Shown here: positions 35,129 through 44,825 of the stretch, in pieces
Layout of the letters: each line of letters opens with the position of its first letter
Position numbering within the stretch: position 1 is the stretch's first letter
Assembly (NCBI GenBank): GCA_965262425.1
Contig: OZ253536.1
Coordinates: 1,178,001-1,242,000 of the forward strand
Direction of reading: 5' to 3'
DNA length: 64,000 nucleotides
Origin: CAZOZZ01 sp965262425
Lineage (GTDB): Bacteria; Acidobacteriota; Terriglobia; 20CM-2-55-15
Notes under the pieces: model-generated
The model's input: only the letters and a program-made list of their open reading frames with translations
Database searches by the model: none
What the model was told of the DNA's origin: nothing
Position numbers and translations under genes: made by a program

Positions 35129-35383
35129 ATGGAGGTCAACCTGATCCAGCGCGTAGACCCGGAATACCCGCCAGAGGCTCGGACCGTAGGTATTCGGGGC
35201 TTCGTGGTGTTAGAGATTGTGGTGAAGGTCTCGGGTGCGGTCGAAGGCGTTCGCGTGATCAGCGGACATCCGTTGCTGCGGACAGCCGCCACCGAAGCAG
35301 TGCGGCAATGGCGCTACAGGAGCGGCGGTACAAGTGTCGACGTCGTGACAACCGTCCGTGTCACCTTCCCACCGGAAGATTAG
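35129..35383 (+). pseudogene. TonB C-terminal domain fragment
   Basis: The 84 residues match the TonB/energy-transducer C-terminal domain: VNLIQRVDPEYPPEARTVGI, RGFVVLEIVV, VRVISGHPLLRTAATEAVRQ and WRYRSG. In-frame sequence reaches back only to a TAG at the IS630 border. The N-terminal anchor and Pro-rich linker of a normal TonB are therefore missing, and the gene is a 5'-truncated remnant. An ATG allows translation of the fragment, but it has no export signal, so it is probably not functional. Confidence 0.7.
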
Positions 35384-35418
35384 ATTGCCGGAGGCGGAGC
35401 GGCTCCCCACGCCATCGA

Positions 35419-35481
35419 TCAATCCTCTCGAAGTGCCACCACCGGGTCGACCCGGTTGGCGCGCCGCCCGACGGCCTGCGG
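35419..35481 (-). pseudogene. C-terminal tail of a MacB-type permease
   Basis: Reading the minus strand gives RRANRVDPVVALRED and stop, the standard end of MacB/ADOP permeases. Only about 20 codons remain before the sequence becomes unrelated, about 80 bases before the group II intron. It marks the edge of an earlier deletion or rearrangement. Confidence 0.5.
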
Positions 35482-35563
35482 CCGCGCGCGGGTTGACATA
35501 ACGCCCATACGACGACACTGTCAGTACTGCCATAGACGTCAGACCCTTCTTGTACCGCTTATC

Positions 35564-37314
35564 GTGCGCCAAGAGGCGTGAATGGAGCTTGTGAGATGCA
35601 AAGATCACCACCTTAAAGTCGAGCAGACGGAGGTGAAGAACGCGCCCTGGCGCGAAGGGTAACCGACGCGTTAAAGCGGGCGCGGTATGAGCGGACAGGC
35701 CGAATCGGTGAGATGAATGAGCATTCACCCCGAAAGGTTAAAAGTTGTGGTCGCCGACCCGGTGGATAAGACGGGGAAGGCGGAAGAAAGACAGGCGTTA
35801 ATGCGAGTCTGTCCTCGGCCACCGGGGGCGCTGGCTCCGGCATGTTCGCAAGAGCACGTTCATGAACTTGGGAGATCCCTGTGTTTGTCCACAGGAGGTG
35901 GACAATGGCGCGGCGCAAGCCGGGCTATAGGAGCGCAGGGAAGTCAGACCACGTCATAGTAGCGGTGAACCGGGTAATGACCGGGGAGCAAAGGGCGTGG
36001 CGGAAAGAGGAAGTGGCAATGAGGAAATCGGAACCGCACACCGAGGCGGGCAACCCAGCCAGACCCAGTGCTGGCGAGGGGGGGATGATCCAGTTTCCAG
36101 ACGAGCCGCGATAGCAGCAAGGGCTCGGAAGAATCCAAAAGAGCAGTTCAATAATTTGCTTCACCACCTGAGCTACGAGTTGGTCGCGGAGTGTCTCGAT
36201 GAGATTCCGCGGGCAAGCGCGGCGGGGGTGGACGGGATGAGTGTAAAGCAGGCCAGAGAGAACTTGAGCTGGCTGCTGCCGCCAATCCTGAAGCAGATCC
36301 ACGAGGGGCGCTACAGGCCGCCGCCGGTCCGGAGGGTGTCTATCCCGAAGGCGGACGGCTCAAAGCGTCCAATCGGGGTTCCGGCGGTGATTGATCGGGC
36401 GATCCAGGGTGCAATGGCGAAGGTTCTGAATGAGATCTACGAGCAGGATTTCCTGAAATGCTCGTTCGGTTTCAGGCCAGGGCTTGGCTAGAAGCAGGCA
36501 TCTTTGAGGGAGGCAGGTGGCAGGCAGTGGAGAGGGGAACGCCGCAAGGCGGCTCTATCTCACCGCTGCTGGCCAACATCTATCCTCACTATGTCGTGGA
36601 CCTTTGGTTCGAGCGGAAGATCAAGCCGCAGTTCGGTGGCAAGGCAGCACGGGTCCGGTATGCGGACGACCTCTGCCTGTTCTTCAAGCGACCCACCGAT
36701 GTGGACACGATGCGGACCCTGCTCGAAGCGCGTTTGGGGCAGTTCGGGCTCACGCTTGCCGAGGCGAAGACTCATCAGACTAACATGGGCTCTCGGACTA
36801 CCAACCAGACCCACGAACGGCGTCGGCTGACGTTTCTGGGCTTCACGATTTATCGGGCTCGGAGCGTCGGCAACACGGTCATCAAGACGGTGTTCGAGAC
36901 GGAGGGGAAGCGTTTCAGCCGGGCAAAAGTCCGCATGAAAGAGCGACTCCGACGGATGCCGCACCCGCCCGTGGAAGTCCAGGCCCGCGCGGTGAACCCA
37001 ATACTGCGGGGTCACTTCAACTACTACGGGCTCGCGGGGAATGCCAAGAAGCTCCAGGTCTTTTGGAACTTCACCTGGAGGGAGTGGAAACACTCTCTAT
37101 CAACGCGGAGCCAGACGGGCCGCCTGAGCTGGGAGGACTTCAAAGTCCTCTTGGCCAAGCACCCGCTGGTTCGGCCGCGCATCCGGATCCGCTATTCCCA
37201 ATTGGCGTCTTACACCCGGCTGTAAACAGACTCTTTTCGAAGAGCCGTATGCGGGAAATCCGCACGTACGGTTCCGTGGTGGGGCCGACCCGGCGACGGG
37301 TCGGTCTACCCGAT
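35564..37314 (+). mobile_element. Group II intron (damaged)
   Basis: The 5' end is assigned to GTGCGCC, matching the GUGYG consensus. Near the 3' end, domain V is clear at 37242-37275: GAGCCGTATGCGGG, loop AAAT, and the complement CCGCACGTACGGTTC. A domain VI hairpin (GGCCGACCCG/CGGGTCGGTC) with a bulged A follows. The internal reverse transcriptase gene is broken. The exact 3' end is estimated to within a few bases. Confidence 0.8.
35997..37225 (+). pseudogene. Group II intron reverse transcriptase/maturase, internally deleted
   Basis: The first part (to about 36480) carries RT-0 to RT-2 blocks: ASAAGVDGMSVKQARENLSW, RRVSIPKADGSKRPIGVPAV and QDFLKCSFGFRPG. It then stops at TAG. The second part in another frame has LEAGIFEGGRWQAVERGTPQ, GGSISPLLANIYPHYVVDLW, VRYADDLCLFF (catalytic YADD) and the maturase region. 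About 45-50 codons between FGFRP and LEAGIF are missing, including the first catalytic aspartate block (ADIKGFFD in relatives). The protein cannot be a working reverse transcriptase. The intron might still splice if a maturase is supplied elsewhere. Confidence 0.8.
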
Positions 37315-37327
37315 CGCCGGAATCGGT

Positions 37328-37345
37328 AAACGCTTCGGCGTTTTT
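37328..37345 (+). terminator. Hairpin with TTCG loop and T-run
   Basis: AAACGC, TTCG, GCGTTT and two more T form a compact stem with the stable UUCG tetraloop. It lies just past the group II intron. The shape fits an intrinsic terminator in either direction. Confidence 0.55.
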
Positions 37346-37607
37346 CGGGAGTTGTCGGCCCGACCGGCACCTGAGGCTTCCCAGCAGCCCAATCGGTGGG
37401 AGCCAGGCATTTCTCAGACGCCTAAGGTATCGATGACACGACTGGTGATCTCGATCGAGAGGCAACCGGTCATTTCCGGGAGTTGTCGGCCCGACCGGCA
37501 CCTGAGGCTTCCCAGCAGCCCAATCGGTGGGAGCCAGGCATTTCTCAGACGCCTAAGGTATCGATGACACGACTGGTGATCTCGATCGAGAGGCAACCGG
37601 TCATTTA
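37346..37607. repeat. Tandem duplication, 131-bp unit, two copies
   Basis: The unit beginning CGGGAGTTGTCGGCCCGACC and ending CAACCGGTCATTT occurs twice in direct tandem with essentially no differences. No gene is visible in it. The near-identity points to a recent duplication or an assembly effect at the intron border. Confidence 0.9.
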
Positions 37608-37703
37608 TCCCCCACTCTAGGACCCAGCATTCCGAAATACGTCGCCAGCCGAGCCGCTGATTCCAAAAGCATGACAGAATGATTTCGGATTCGAGAACGA
37701 GCA

Positions 37704-39635
37704 ATGGAAGAAACTTTCTTATTCGACTTGACGATTTTGTTCGGCGTTGCTGTCGTGGTGTCGTACCTGTTCCGGGCGGTCCACCTGTCGACGATCACGG
37801 GCTTCCTCGTCGCCGGCATGCTGATCGGACCGTCCGGTCTCAGCCTAATTGCCTCCACTGAGGAGGTTCGCGCGATGGAAGAAATCGGCGTGATGCTGTT
37901 GCTGTTTTCAATCGGCGTCGAGTTTTCAATTGCAAAGCTGAAGAAGTCCATCTGGATTGTTTTAGTCGGCGGTGGTGCACAGGTGATGGTGACTGGTGGA
38001 ATTGCGGGTCTGATCGGTTCCTGGCTCAGCGGTTCAACACGCATCGGAATCTTGATCGGAATGCTGACGGCGCTGAGCAGCACGGTTATCGGACTCCGCC
38101 TACTCCACGAACGGGGGCAATCGACGGCACCTCAGGGCAATGTCACCCTGTCCATTCTCGTCTTCCAGGACGTCATTGTCCTGCCCATGATGCTGTTTCT
38201 GCCATTTATCACAGGCCGCGCCGCGATCGATCCCACCAGCTTGATTGGCACTGGTGCACTCTCGGCTGGAGCCATTGTCTTGATTCTGGTCGCAGCAAGA
38301 GCGGTGGTTCCCAGGCTCATCGCACGAACAGTCGAAGCCAAAAGCCGCGACATCTTCATCCTCTCGGTGATCGCAACGGTCGTGGGAATTGCCTGGGTCA
38401 GCTCACAATTCGGTATTAGTGCCGGTATCGGCGCTTTTGTCGCTGGGCTCGTGATCTCGGAATCCGAGTACAGTCACCAGGTCCTGTCTGACGTTCTGCC
38501 CTTCCGCGAAACCTTTACCAGCCTGTTCTTCGTATCTATCGGGATGCTGCTGGAACCCGCATTTATCTTGGACAACCTGGTTGCGATCGTTGGCATAGCG
38601 TTCGCTATTGTAGCGCTCAAGGCGCTGATCGGAACCGGTGTGGTGCGCTTGATCGGATACCCCTTTCGCATCGCCATCGCGGTCGGACTGCTGTTGTCCC
38701 AAGTCGGCGAGTTCTCGATCGTTCTTCTCCAGGCGGCGCAAGTCGATGAATTCCTGACGCCTGAAATACAACAGATGGTCCTGTCGATAATTCTGTTCAC
38801 GATGGTCCTATCCACTTTCGCCCAGAAGTTCTTGGAGTGGATTCCGACGAGTCCGACCGGGGATGACGGCACTACGGCCGACGCCGAACCCGAAACCGGG
38901 GCCCATCTGTCGGACCACACCGTGATCGTTGGTTACGGCCTGAACGGACGCAATGTTGCCGCCATGCTCCAGGCCTCGGACCTGCCGTATGCCGTACTTG
39001 AAATGAACCCGCGAACTGTGAGCGAGATGCGGAAGGAAGGCGTTCCGATCTTTTATGGGGATGCCATAAGCGACACCGTCCTCCGGTGGATGGGTGTGGC
39101 ACACGCACGTGCCGTGGTATTTGCGATTTCGGATCCCGTGGCGACGCGCCAGGGAGTTGCTGCGGCTCGTCGTCTGAATCAGAACACGTTCATCATCGCC
39201 AGAACTCGCTACGAACCGGAGATCGACCCCATATACCAGGCAGGAGCGGATGCTGTGATAATCGAGGAGTTTGAAACCTCGCTCACGATTATCAGGCGCC
39301 TTCTCGCCAGGCTGGGCATCCATCCCTCCAGGATCGACCACACGATCCTTGATATCCGGCAGCAGCATTACGAGCCATTTCGCCAGGAAGACCTGCGAGG
39401 CCTGGCTGTTGACGAAGCAATCCGGATGTTCGAAGCAACAGTCCGAACAATCGCCGACGGGAAATCGATCGAAGAACTGGGGATCCGGCAGACATCCGGA
39501 GCAACAGTCGTGGCCGTGGAACGGGACGGTGCAGTGATCAGCAACCCGGGACCACAATTCAAGTTGCAGGAAGGAGACCGGGTACATCTCATCGGAAGCG
39601 AGCAGGAAGTAAGTTTGGCGATCAGCCTCATTTAA
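37704..39635 (+). CDS. Kef-type K+/H+ antiporter (CPA2) with TrkA-N and TrkA-C domains
   Basis: The protein has 643 residues. Residues 1-385 hold about 12 transmembrane segments of a Na+/H+ exchanger-like domain, with GFLVAGMLIGPSGLSL, LLLFSIGVEFSIAKLKKSIW, LSSTVIGLRLLHERG and FVAGLVISESEY. Residues 410-530 form a TrkA-N/RCK nucleotide-binding domain (HTVIVGYGLNGRNVAAMLQA). The last 85 residues are a TrkA-C domain (LGIRQTSGATVVAVERDGAV). It moves K+ or Na+ against protons across the inner membrane and is gated by a nucleotide bound to the RCK part. The gene stands alone; the antiporter type KefB/KefC cannot be told apart. Confidence 0.9.
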   Translation: MEETFLFDLTILFGVAVVVSYLFRAVHLSTITGFLVAGMLIGPSGLSLIASTEEVRAMEEIGVMLLLFSIGVEFSIAKLKKSIWIVLVGGGAQVMVTGGIAGLIGSWLSGSTRIGILIGMLTALSSTVIGLRLLHERGQSTAPQGNVTLSILVFQDVIVLPMMLFLPFITGRAAIDPTSLIGTGALSAGAIVLILVAARAVVPRLIARTVEAKSRDIFILSVIATVVGIAWVSSQFGISAGIGAFVAGLVISESEYSHQVLSDVLPFRETFTSLFFVSIGMLLEPAFILDNLVAIVGIAFAIVALKALIGTGVVRLIGYPFRIAIAVGLLLSQVGEFSIVLLQAAQVDEFLTPEIQQMVLSIILFTMVLSTFAQKFLEWIPTSPTGDDGTTADAEPETGAHLSDHTVIVGYGLNGRNVAAMLQASDLPYAVLEMNPRTVSEMRKEGVPIFYGDAISDTVLRWMGVAHARAVVFAISDPVATRQGVAAARRLNQNTFIIARTRYEPEIDPIYQAGADAVIIEEFETSLTIIRRLLARLGIHPSRIDHTILDIRQQHYEPFRQEDLRGLAVDEAIRMFEATVRTIADGKSIEELGIRQTSGATVVAVERDGAVISNPGPQFKLQEGDRVHLIGSEQEVSLAISLI

Positions 39636-40045
39636 CGCACATGTATCACCAGCGATCTGCCACAGCGCCGAATCGACAGAAACCGGTTGACCTGTTGCCG
39701 GGACCGTCTGCACCGTTCCGAATGAAATCCCGTCGTTCGCCCAAGTGGTATGTGGTGACTCCCCATAGACGCTGGGAACGTTCTTTTCGTCCGTTGGCTT
39801 CCGGTAAAATGAAACCGTGGGTTGCGAAACGCAGGATCACTACGAGTAGTCGCCAAGGGTTTACCCATCCTTCGGAAGTGAATAGCTCTACGCTGCGGCG
39901 TTACACGCGAGGAATCTGCGCGGCGGTGTTTTTTCCTTTCAAGATGTCTGCCGGTCCGGGCATTTTCCCGGTAGTGGGGAATTCCGATTGAACGCCGACA
40001 GTAAAACGTCTGGGGCGAAACTGGTAAGTACTGATGCAATTCCCG
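39636..40045. other. Gene-free stretch after the antiporter
   Basis: I see no gene with a start signal or recognisable domain in these 410 bases. Open frames here are short and lack family features. The 316-bp element begins at its right edge. Confidence 0.5.
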
Positions 40046-40361
40046 CCTCCTCCGCAGAATTTGTGGGCAATCCAAAGGCCTGTGCGCACATAAGTAATTG
40101 AAACAAAGTACCTTATTCTTTTGTTCGACGGCGAATATTCCAGTACCCACTTCGGTCGGACGCCTACACCCGGTGCCCGGAGCCCCCGCCGGAGGCCCCG
40201 TTCCCCATCGCCCACACCAGCCGACACCGCGGAGCGCAGCCGAGGGTCAAGGCCAGCGCAGCCGCCGAGCTTGCGAGGGAAGCCTTGAGGCTTGGCGAGC
40301 ACCGTGGTCTCCTCAAGCGGCGATGGAAGACGGTTTTACCCACAAATTCTGCGGAAGACCC
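40046..40361 (-). repeat. 316-bp inverted-repeat element, family A, copy 2
   Basis: This copy has the same length and ends as 18061-18376 but the opposite orientation. The flanks CAATTCCCG and CAATTCCCA are a 9-bp duplication with one mismatch. It is the only copy outside a gene. The interior is nearly identical to the other copies, for example one C/T difference in the GGCTGCGC(C/T)GGCC segment. Confidence 0.92.
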
Positions 40362-41148
40362 CAATTCCCATACGCTAACTAACAACTACTCATTGCGGAA
40401 CCGGCGTATCACTCTGGCATCTTCCTCAAGCGCGCGCCCCCAGCGGATAAGAGTCGGCAACCACGCGACAATCGCGACAATGTAGTCGCTGTCGACACGG
40501 ATTTATCCAATCGCTGACTACGCATGTTGCTGAGGAGGTTGCGTCGTGCATTGCGTGGGTGCTTGCTTGATGCGATGCCTTCGTGGCCATCGGCGTCGCA
40601 TACCTCCCGCACCATCCGGAAACGACAAAGTCTTGTATCAGGTCGTCGCCGAAAGTGGGTCTTGTCTCTGCCTTTCGCGCTGCGTGACCCTTGAGGTTGG
40701 AACACGTTGGACGTGTTTTGACTGCCATCCACATGGATTTCAGTTGTTAAATGAGGCGTCATGAGGCCAAGTGCTTTAAAACTCAACGTGTTAGTTTCGA
40801 GATCGGAACTCTCTCCGCATTGGCGAATCTCACTGTCCGACAATGTCGTTTAACAGGCGTTGGGAATTTAATAGCACCTGACTCACTCCTCTAGTATATT
40901 TCACCGAGTTTTTAACCGTTCTTTCAGCGACGCACTTTCAACATGGAATCCGGCACCAAACTCGGCCAAACGAGATTCTGTCCATACGCGATAACGGCCA
41001 TGGGTCCAGTGTGACCGTAAAAGGTTTGAATGAGATGGGTCTCCCAAAATCGTACAGGGCGTACCTGCCAATATACGGATTCCAGGGAGAATGCAATTAC
41101 GTGGAAGGATTTGGCATTGGTGACGAAAAATGGTGACGGTTCCGCATC
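40362..41148. other. Gene-free stretch before the MFS gene
   Basis: Nearly 790 bases with no recognisable gene. The second half (40860-41150) is richer in A and T, and the next gene shares that composition, so it may be part of a transferred segment. I find no RNA gene or repeat in it. Confidence 0.45.
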
Positions 41149-42486
41149 ATGAATAAAAGCGTCTTGAACAGGTCGAGAATTCGCTGGGATTTTATCATTG
41201 GCGGCAGCATGTGTCTGGGGTATGCGGCGTTGGTGCTCTGCCGGACGACCGTCGGCGTTGCGGGACCGGCGATGCGTCTTGATACCGATATCGAACTGAC
41301 GATAACGGCATTCGGTGCGATTGTGGGCTGGGGCATGGCGGGTAACCTTCTGGGCAAACTCACGAATGGAGTCCTTGCCGACAAATTCGGGGGGCGCAAG
41401 ATATTTGGTCTGGCTATCTGCGTTGCCGCGACCGCCATCGGCTTGTTTGGAATGGTTTCAGAAAGCAGCAGCTTTTTTCTGTTTTATTTCCTCACCGTTT
41501 TTGCCAAATCTGCTGGTTGGCCGGCCATGGCCAATCTCATCAAGGTGTGGTTCGCGAAGCAGAAGCACGGGCGAATGTGGGGAATTATTTCCACGAGTTC
41601 CCGCGCGAGCGCCGTGGGAGCTACGCTTCTTCTAAGCAGTCTGTTGCTCATCGTGTCGTGGAGAGGGCTATTTTTTGTGGCTGCTGCCATCACGGCTATC
41701 GTTTTCGCAGTGCTTGCGAAGCTGCTTAAGGGCGCCCCGTCCGAGCTTAGCTTGTCGCTTCCCGACAACCCGGAGATCGGGAGTCCAATGTCAGGTCGGA
41801 CACAGGTTCATCCTTTGGACGAACTGAAAACCTTCGAAGCATTGGCTGTCTTTTTTAGGAGTCCGCGCTTTTGGTTGATCAGCATCAGTCTGATGGGCTT
41901 GGCGGTTTTGTTTGAATTTCAAGTCTTTCTTCCCATCTATCTCAGTGAGTCCTTCGGTTTATCGCCCGCTCTGGCCGGCACGGCATCGTCCATTTTCCCA
42001 CTAGGTTGTCTGATCGGAGTTTTCGCTGGAGGATTTGTCTACGACAAGCTCTCGAAAAAGGCGTTGACTGTTACTTTGGGCGGCATGTCGGGTTTGGGCT
42101 TGCTGTGTCTTACGCTGCTATTGATGCTTCCCAATATCGACTTGGATCCGCGATTGGAACTTATGCTGACCATTGGTACGATTTTCGTATTCGGCTGTGT
42201 AATCTCACCGGCCTATTATTTGCCAATGAGCGTGTTTTCAATAAACTTTGGCGGCCGGCATTGCGGCCTTTTAATCGGACTCATCGATGCGTTCGGATAT
42301 ACCGGCGCGATGGTGTTTGATTTTGTAGGAGGTTCGGTCGCTGACCAGCAGGGGGGATGGCAGAGTTTCCTGACTATTCTCGTCCTTGTCTCCTTGGCGG
42401 TGACGGTTACCATGACCCTATTTCTGTATCTGGATTTTCGCCATTCGTTACCACCACGGAAATATAATTTGGAATTCCAAGTATGA
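41149..42486 (+). CDS. Major facilitator superfamily transporter
   Basis: The protein has 445 residues and 12 predicted transmembrane segments. The MFS signature between helices 2 and 3 is visible as NGVLADKFGGRKIFGLAI. The region RTTVGVAGPAMRLDTD, with KVWFAKQKHGRMWGIISTSS after helix 4, resembles the organophosphate:phosphate antiporter branch (GlpT/UhpT-like), so an organic anion or phosphate ester is a possible substrate. Base composition is less GC-rich than most neighbours (for example 41460-41490 and 41700-41760), which suggests transfer. An asparaginase gene follows 46 bases later on the same strand and may be co-transcribed. Confidence 0.88.
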   Translation: MNKSVLNRSRIRWDFIIGGSMCLGYAALVLCRTTVGVAGPAMRLDTDIELTITAFGAIVGWGMAGNLLGKLTNGVLADKFGGRKIFGLAICVAATAIGLFGMVSESSSFFLFYFLTVFAKSAGWPAMANLIKVWFAKQKHGRMWGIISTSSRASAVGATLLLSSLLLIVSWRGLFFVAAAITAIVFAVLAKLLKGAPSELSLSLPDNPEIGSPMSGRTQVHPLDELKTFEALAVFFRSPRFWLISISLMGLAVLFEFQVFLPIYLSESFGLSPALAGTASSIFPLGCLIGVFAGGFVYDKLSKKALTVTLGGMSGLGLLCLTLLLMLPNIDLDPRLELMLTIGTIFVFGCVISPAYYLPMSVFSINFGGRHCGLLIGLIDAFGYTGAMVFDFVGGSVADQQGGWQSFLTILVLVSLAVTVTMTLFLYLDFRHSLPPRKYNLEFQV

Positions 42487-42532
42487 GCACTAACCTAGAC
42501 TTGCCTCTTCGAACTCCTGCATACTGCCTTTC

Positions 42533-43627
42533 ATGCTTGACCCACTCCGTTTGAACCGCTTGTTCTCAGCACTGAAGAGCAGTTTTCTACTCTCCATGAC
42601 CTTCGGTACCGCCTTGTCGGCGGCGCCGGTCATCGCCCACGCTCAGGAAGATCTGCCGCGGATCGTGGTGCTTGCTACGGGCGGCACGATCGCCAGCACG
42701 TACGATGACACGATCGGTGCGCTTCGCGTCGCCTTGACTGGCGACGAGATCGTAAACGCGGTTCCGGGCCTGGACGAGATCGCTCGGATCACTGTCGAAG
42801 AGATTGCGAACGTGAACAGTCGGAACATGACCCCCACCATCTGGCTCCGGCTCTCCGAGAGGGCGAACGAGTTGCTCGCGATGCCTGATGTCGCGGGCCT
42901 CGTCGTAACGCACGGCACGGACACGCTCGAAGAGACGGCATATTTTTTGGATCTCACGGTGACGAGCGACAAGCCGGTCGTCCTGGTCGGTGCGCAGCGA
43001 GCTCCCACCTACTACGACTCGGACGGACCACGAAACATGCTGAATGCCGTCCGCGTCGCCGCGTCTCCCGAAGCCGTTGGCATGGGCACGATGGTCGTGA
43101 TGAACGGACAAATCAACGCAGCACGGGAGGTCACCAAGACCAACACACTCGACGTTGAGACCTTCCAAACGCTCGACTTTGGTCTGCTCGGCGTTGCGGA
43201 TATTGAGAAAGTCCGCTTCTACAGGGCGCCGTTCCGTCGCCAAACCATCCCGCTCGACACAGAAGTCGAGCTGCCGAACGTCGTGATCATCAGTGAGTAC
43301 GCAGGATCCGATGGTCGGTCCATTGAGCTCCTGCTCGAGGAAGGAAACCTTGACGGAGTTGTGATCGCGGGCCTTGGCCTCGCCCACGTGAGCGATCGGA
43401 CACTGGAAGCCCTGCGCGCGGTGCGAGCACGCGGAATTCCGGTCGTGGTCAGTTCGCGGGTATTGACCGGACGGATCGTCCCGCTATACGCCATCAACGT
43501 CGAACTGTTGAACATAGGCGCCGTGCAAGCGGACAACTTGAGTCCCCAGAAAGCCCGTGTACTCCTCATGGTTGCCATGACGAAATCCACTGATACAGAG
43601 GAGCTCCGGCGTTACTTCAGCCGGTGA
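42533..43627 (+). CDS. ansB: Type II L-asparaginase, exported
   Basis: The protein has 364 residues with a signal peptide (FLLSMTFGTALSAAPVIAHA). The first catalytic threonine lies in VVLATGGTIASTYDD and the second triad in VVTHGTDTLEETAYFLDLTV (Thr, Asp); the later Lys is expected in GAQRAPTYYDSDGPRN, where Arg or Lys is usual. Further family blocks are VVMNGQINAAREVTKTNTLD and GVVIAGLGLAHVSD. It hydrolyses asparagine to aspartate and ammonia in the periplasm. It converges with the deacetylase gene (12 bases between stops) and lies next to a peptide importer, which suggests use of peptides and amino acids as nutrients. Confidence 0.92.
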   Translation: MLDPLRLNRLFSALKSSFLLSMTFGTALSAAPVIAHAQEDLPRIVVLATGGTIASTYDDTIGALRVALTGDEIVNAVPGLDEIARITVEEIANVNSRNMTPTIWLRLSERANELLAMPDVAGLVVTHGTDTLEETAYFLDLTVTSDKPVVLVGAQRAPTYYDSDGPRNMLNAVRVAASPEAVGMGTMVVMNGQINAAREVTKTNTLDVETFQTLDFGLLGVADIEKVRFYRAPFRRQTIPLDTEVELPNVVIISEYAGSDGRSIELLLEEGNLDGVVIAGLGLAHVSDRTLEALRAVRARGIPVVVSSRVLTGRIVPLYAINVELLNIGAVQADNLSPQKARVLLMVAMTKSTDTEELRRYFSR

Positions 43628-43639
43628 AGTTCCCAGCCA

Positions 43640-44677
43640 TCACTCGCGTGGACTGCGGCGCGAGAAGTCATCGGCAATCTGATCAAAGGTCATGAAGCGC
43701 ACGCCGGCCTTGCCCTTAATGTACGTAATGAGCCGTTCGAGCATCAGCAGCACCTGCGGCCGTCCAGAGACGTCTGGATGAATCGTCATGGTGAATACCG
43801 CGTATTGGTTCTCCCGATACACCCAATCGAACTGATCCCTCCACATCTGCTCAAGGTCGCGAGGATTCACGAAGCCGTGGCTGTTGGGCGCCGCCTTGAT
43901 GAACATCATAGGGGGAAGATCGTCAAGGTACCAGTTGGCCGGAATTTCAATCAGATCGGTCTCGGTGCCTCGTACCAGGGGTTTCATCCATGTTGAAGCG
44001 GGTTTGCTGTAGTCGATCTTCGTCCAACTGTCTTCCTTGCGGACGTAGTAGGGGTGGAAATCGTCATGCATCAGACTGTGGTCGTATTTGATTCCTCTCT
44101 CAAGTAGCAACTCGGGAGTGATCGAGCTGAACTCCCACCATGGTGCGACGTACCCCGTCGGTTTTTTACCCGTCAGCTCTGTGATCAGTTCGATGCTCTT
44201 GTCCAAGACCGCAGCCTCCTGTTCGGGCGTCATCGAGATCGGATTCTCGTGGCTATAGCCATGGATACCGACTTCATGCCCCGCCTCGGCAACCGCCTTC
44301 ATCTGATCCGGAAATGTCTCGATCGAGTGCCCCGGAATGAACCAAGTTGTCGTGATGCCAGTGTCTTTGAACAGTTTGAGCAGGCGGAGTGATCCGACTT
44401 CCCCGGCGAACATGCCTCGCGAAATATCATCGGGCGAGTCCGCTCCCCCGTAGGAGCCAATCCATCCGGCGACGGCGTCGACATCCACCCCGAAGGCGAC
44501 GAGGATTTCCTTGTTAACGGATTCTTGCGCGCGGACGTTCTTGGTGAATCCCGCGATCGCGAGAATCGTGATTGCAAGTGTGGTGCCAGCCAACCGTGCG
44601 GCCTTGAACAGGCTCGGTCGCGGGCGCGCGGTAGTCTGAATCGCCAGGTCGTTGGCCAACGTGGAACCGGTCGTCAT
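43640..44677 (-). CDS. Exported polysaccharide deacetylase-family (NodB-like) hydrolase
   Basis: The ATG at 44677, after GGAG, gives 345 residues with a signal peptide near residues 18-50. NodB motifs are VAFGVDVDAVAGW (Asp), HGYSHENP (H-x3-H metal ligands), GYVAPWWEFS and the late MTIHPDVSGRPQVL. The sequence closely follows the Helicobacter PgdA/cyclic-imidase-like subgroup (DDISRGMFAGEVGSLRLLKL, DLIEIPANWYLDDLPPMMFI). Members hydrolyse either N-acetyl groups of glycans or cyclic imides and similar C-N bonds. Being next to a peptide importer and asparaginase favours a C-N hydrolase role, but this is inference. It probably ends the importer operon. Confidence 0.88.
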   Translation of the reverse strand: MTTGSTLANDLAIQTTARPRPSLFKAARLAGTTLAITILAIAGFTKNVRAQESVNKEILVAFGVDVDAVAGWIGSYGGADSPDDISRGMFAGEVGSLRLLKLFKDTGITTTWFIPGHSIETFPDQMKAVAEAGHEVGIHGYSHENPISMTPEQEAAVLDKSIELITELTGKKPTGYVAPWWEFSSITPELLLERGIKYDHSLMHDDFHPYYVRKEDSWTKIDYSKPASTWMKPLVRGTETDLIEIPANWYLDDLPPMMFIKAAPNSHGFVNPRDLEQMWRDQFDWVYRENQYAVFTMTIHPDVSGRPQVLLMLERLITYIKGKAGVRFMTFDQIADDFSRRSPRE

Positions 44678-44825
44678 GTCGTTCTCCAGGTGCGTGGGTT
44701 TCTCTTCGGTCACATGATCGCAGACGCGCAGCGGGTCGCTCCAGAGGATAGTCAAACAAGAGCACTTTCGCAATGAGGTATTGTCAAGTTAAACACCTCC
44801 GCGAGAAGCGGAAGCGCTCACTTCA

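Noticed and set aside
37346..37607. CRISPR array
   Set aside because: Only two long direct repeats with no spacers and no cas genes.
40409..40843. 144-codon minus-strand frame and overlapping frames
   Set aside because: No ribosome site, domain or hydrophobic pattern; peptide looks random.
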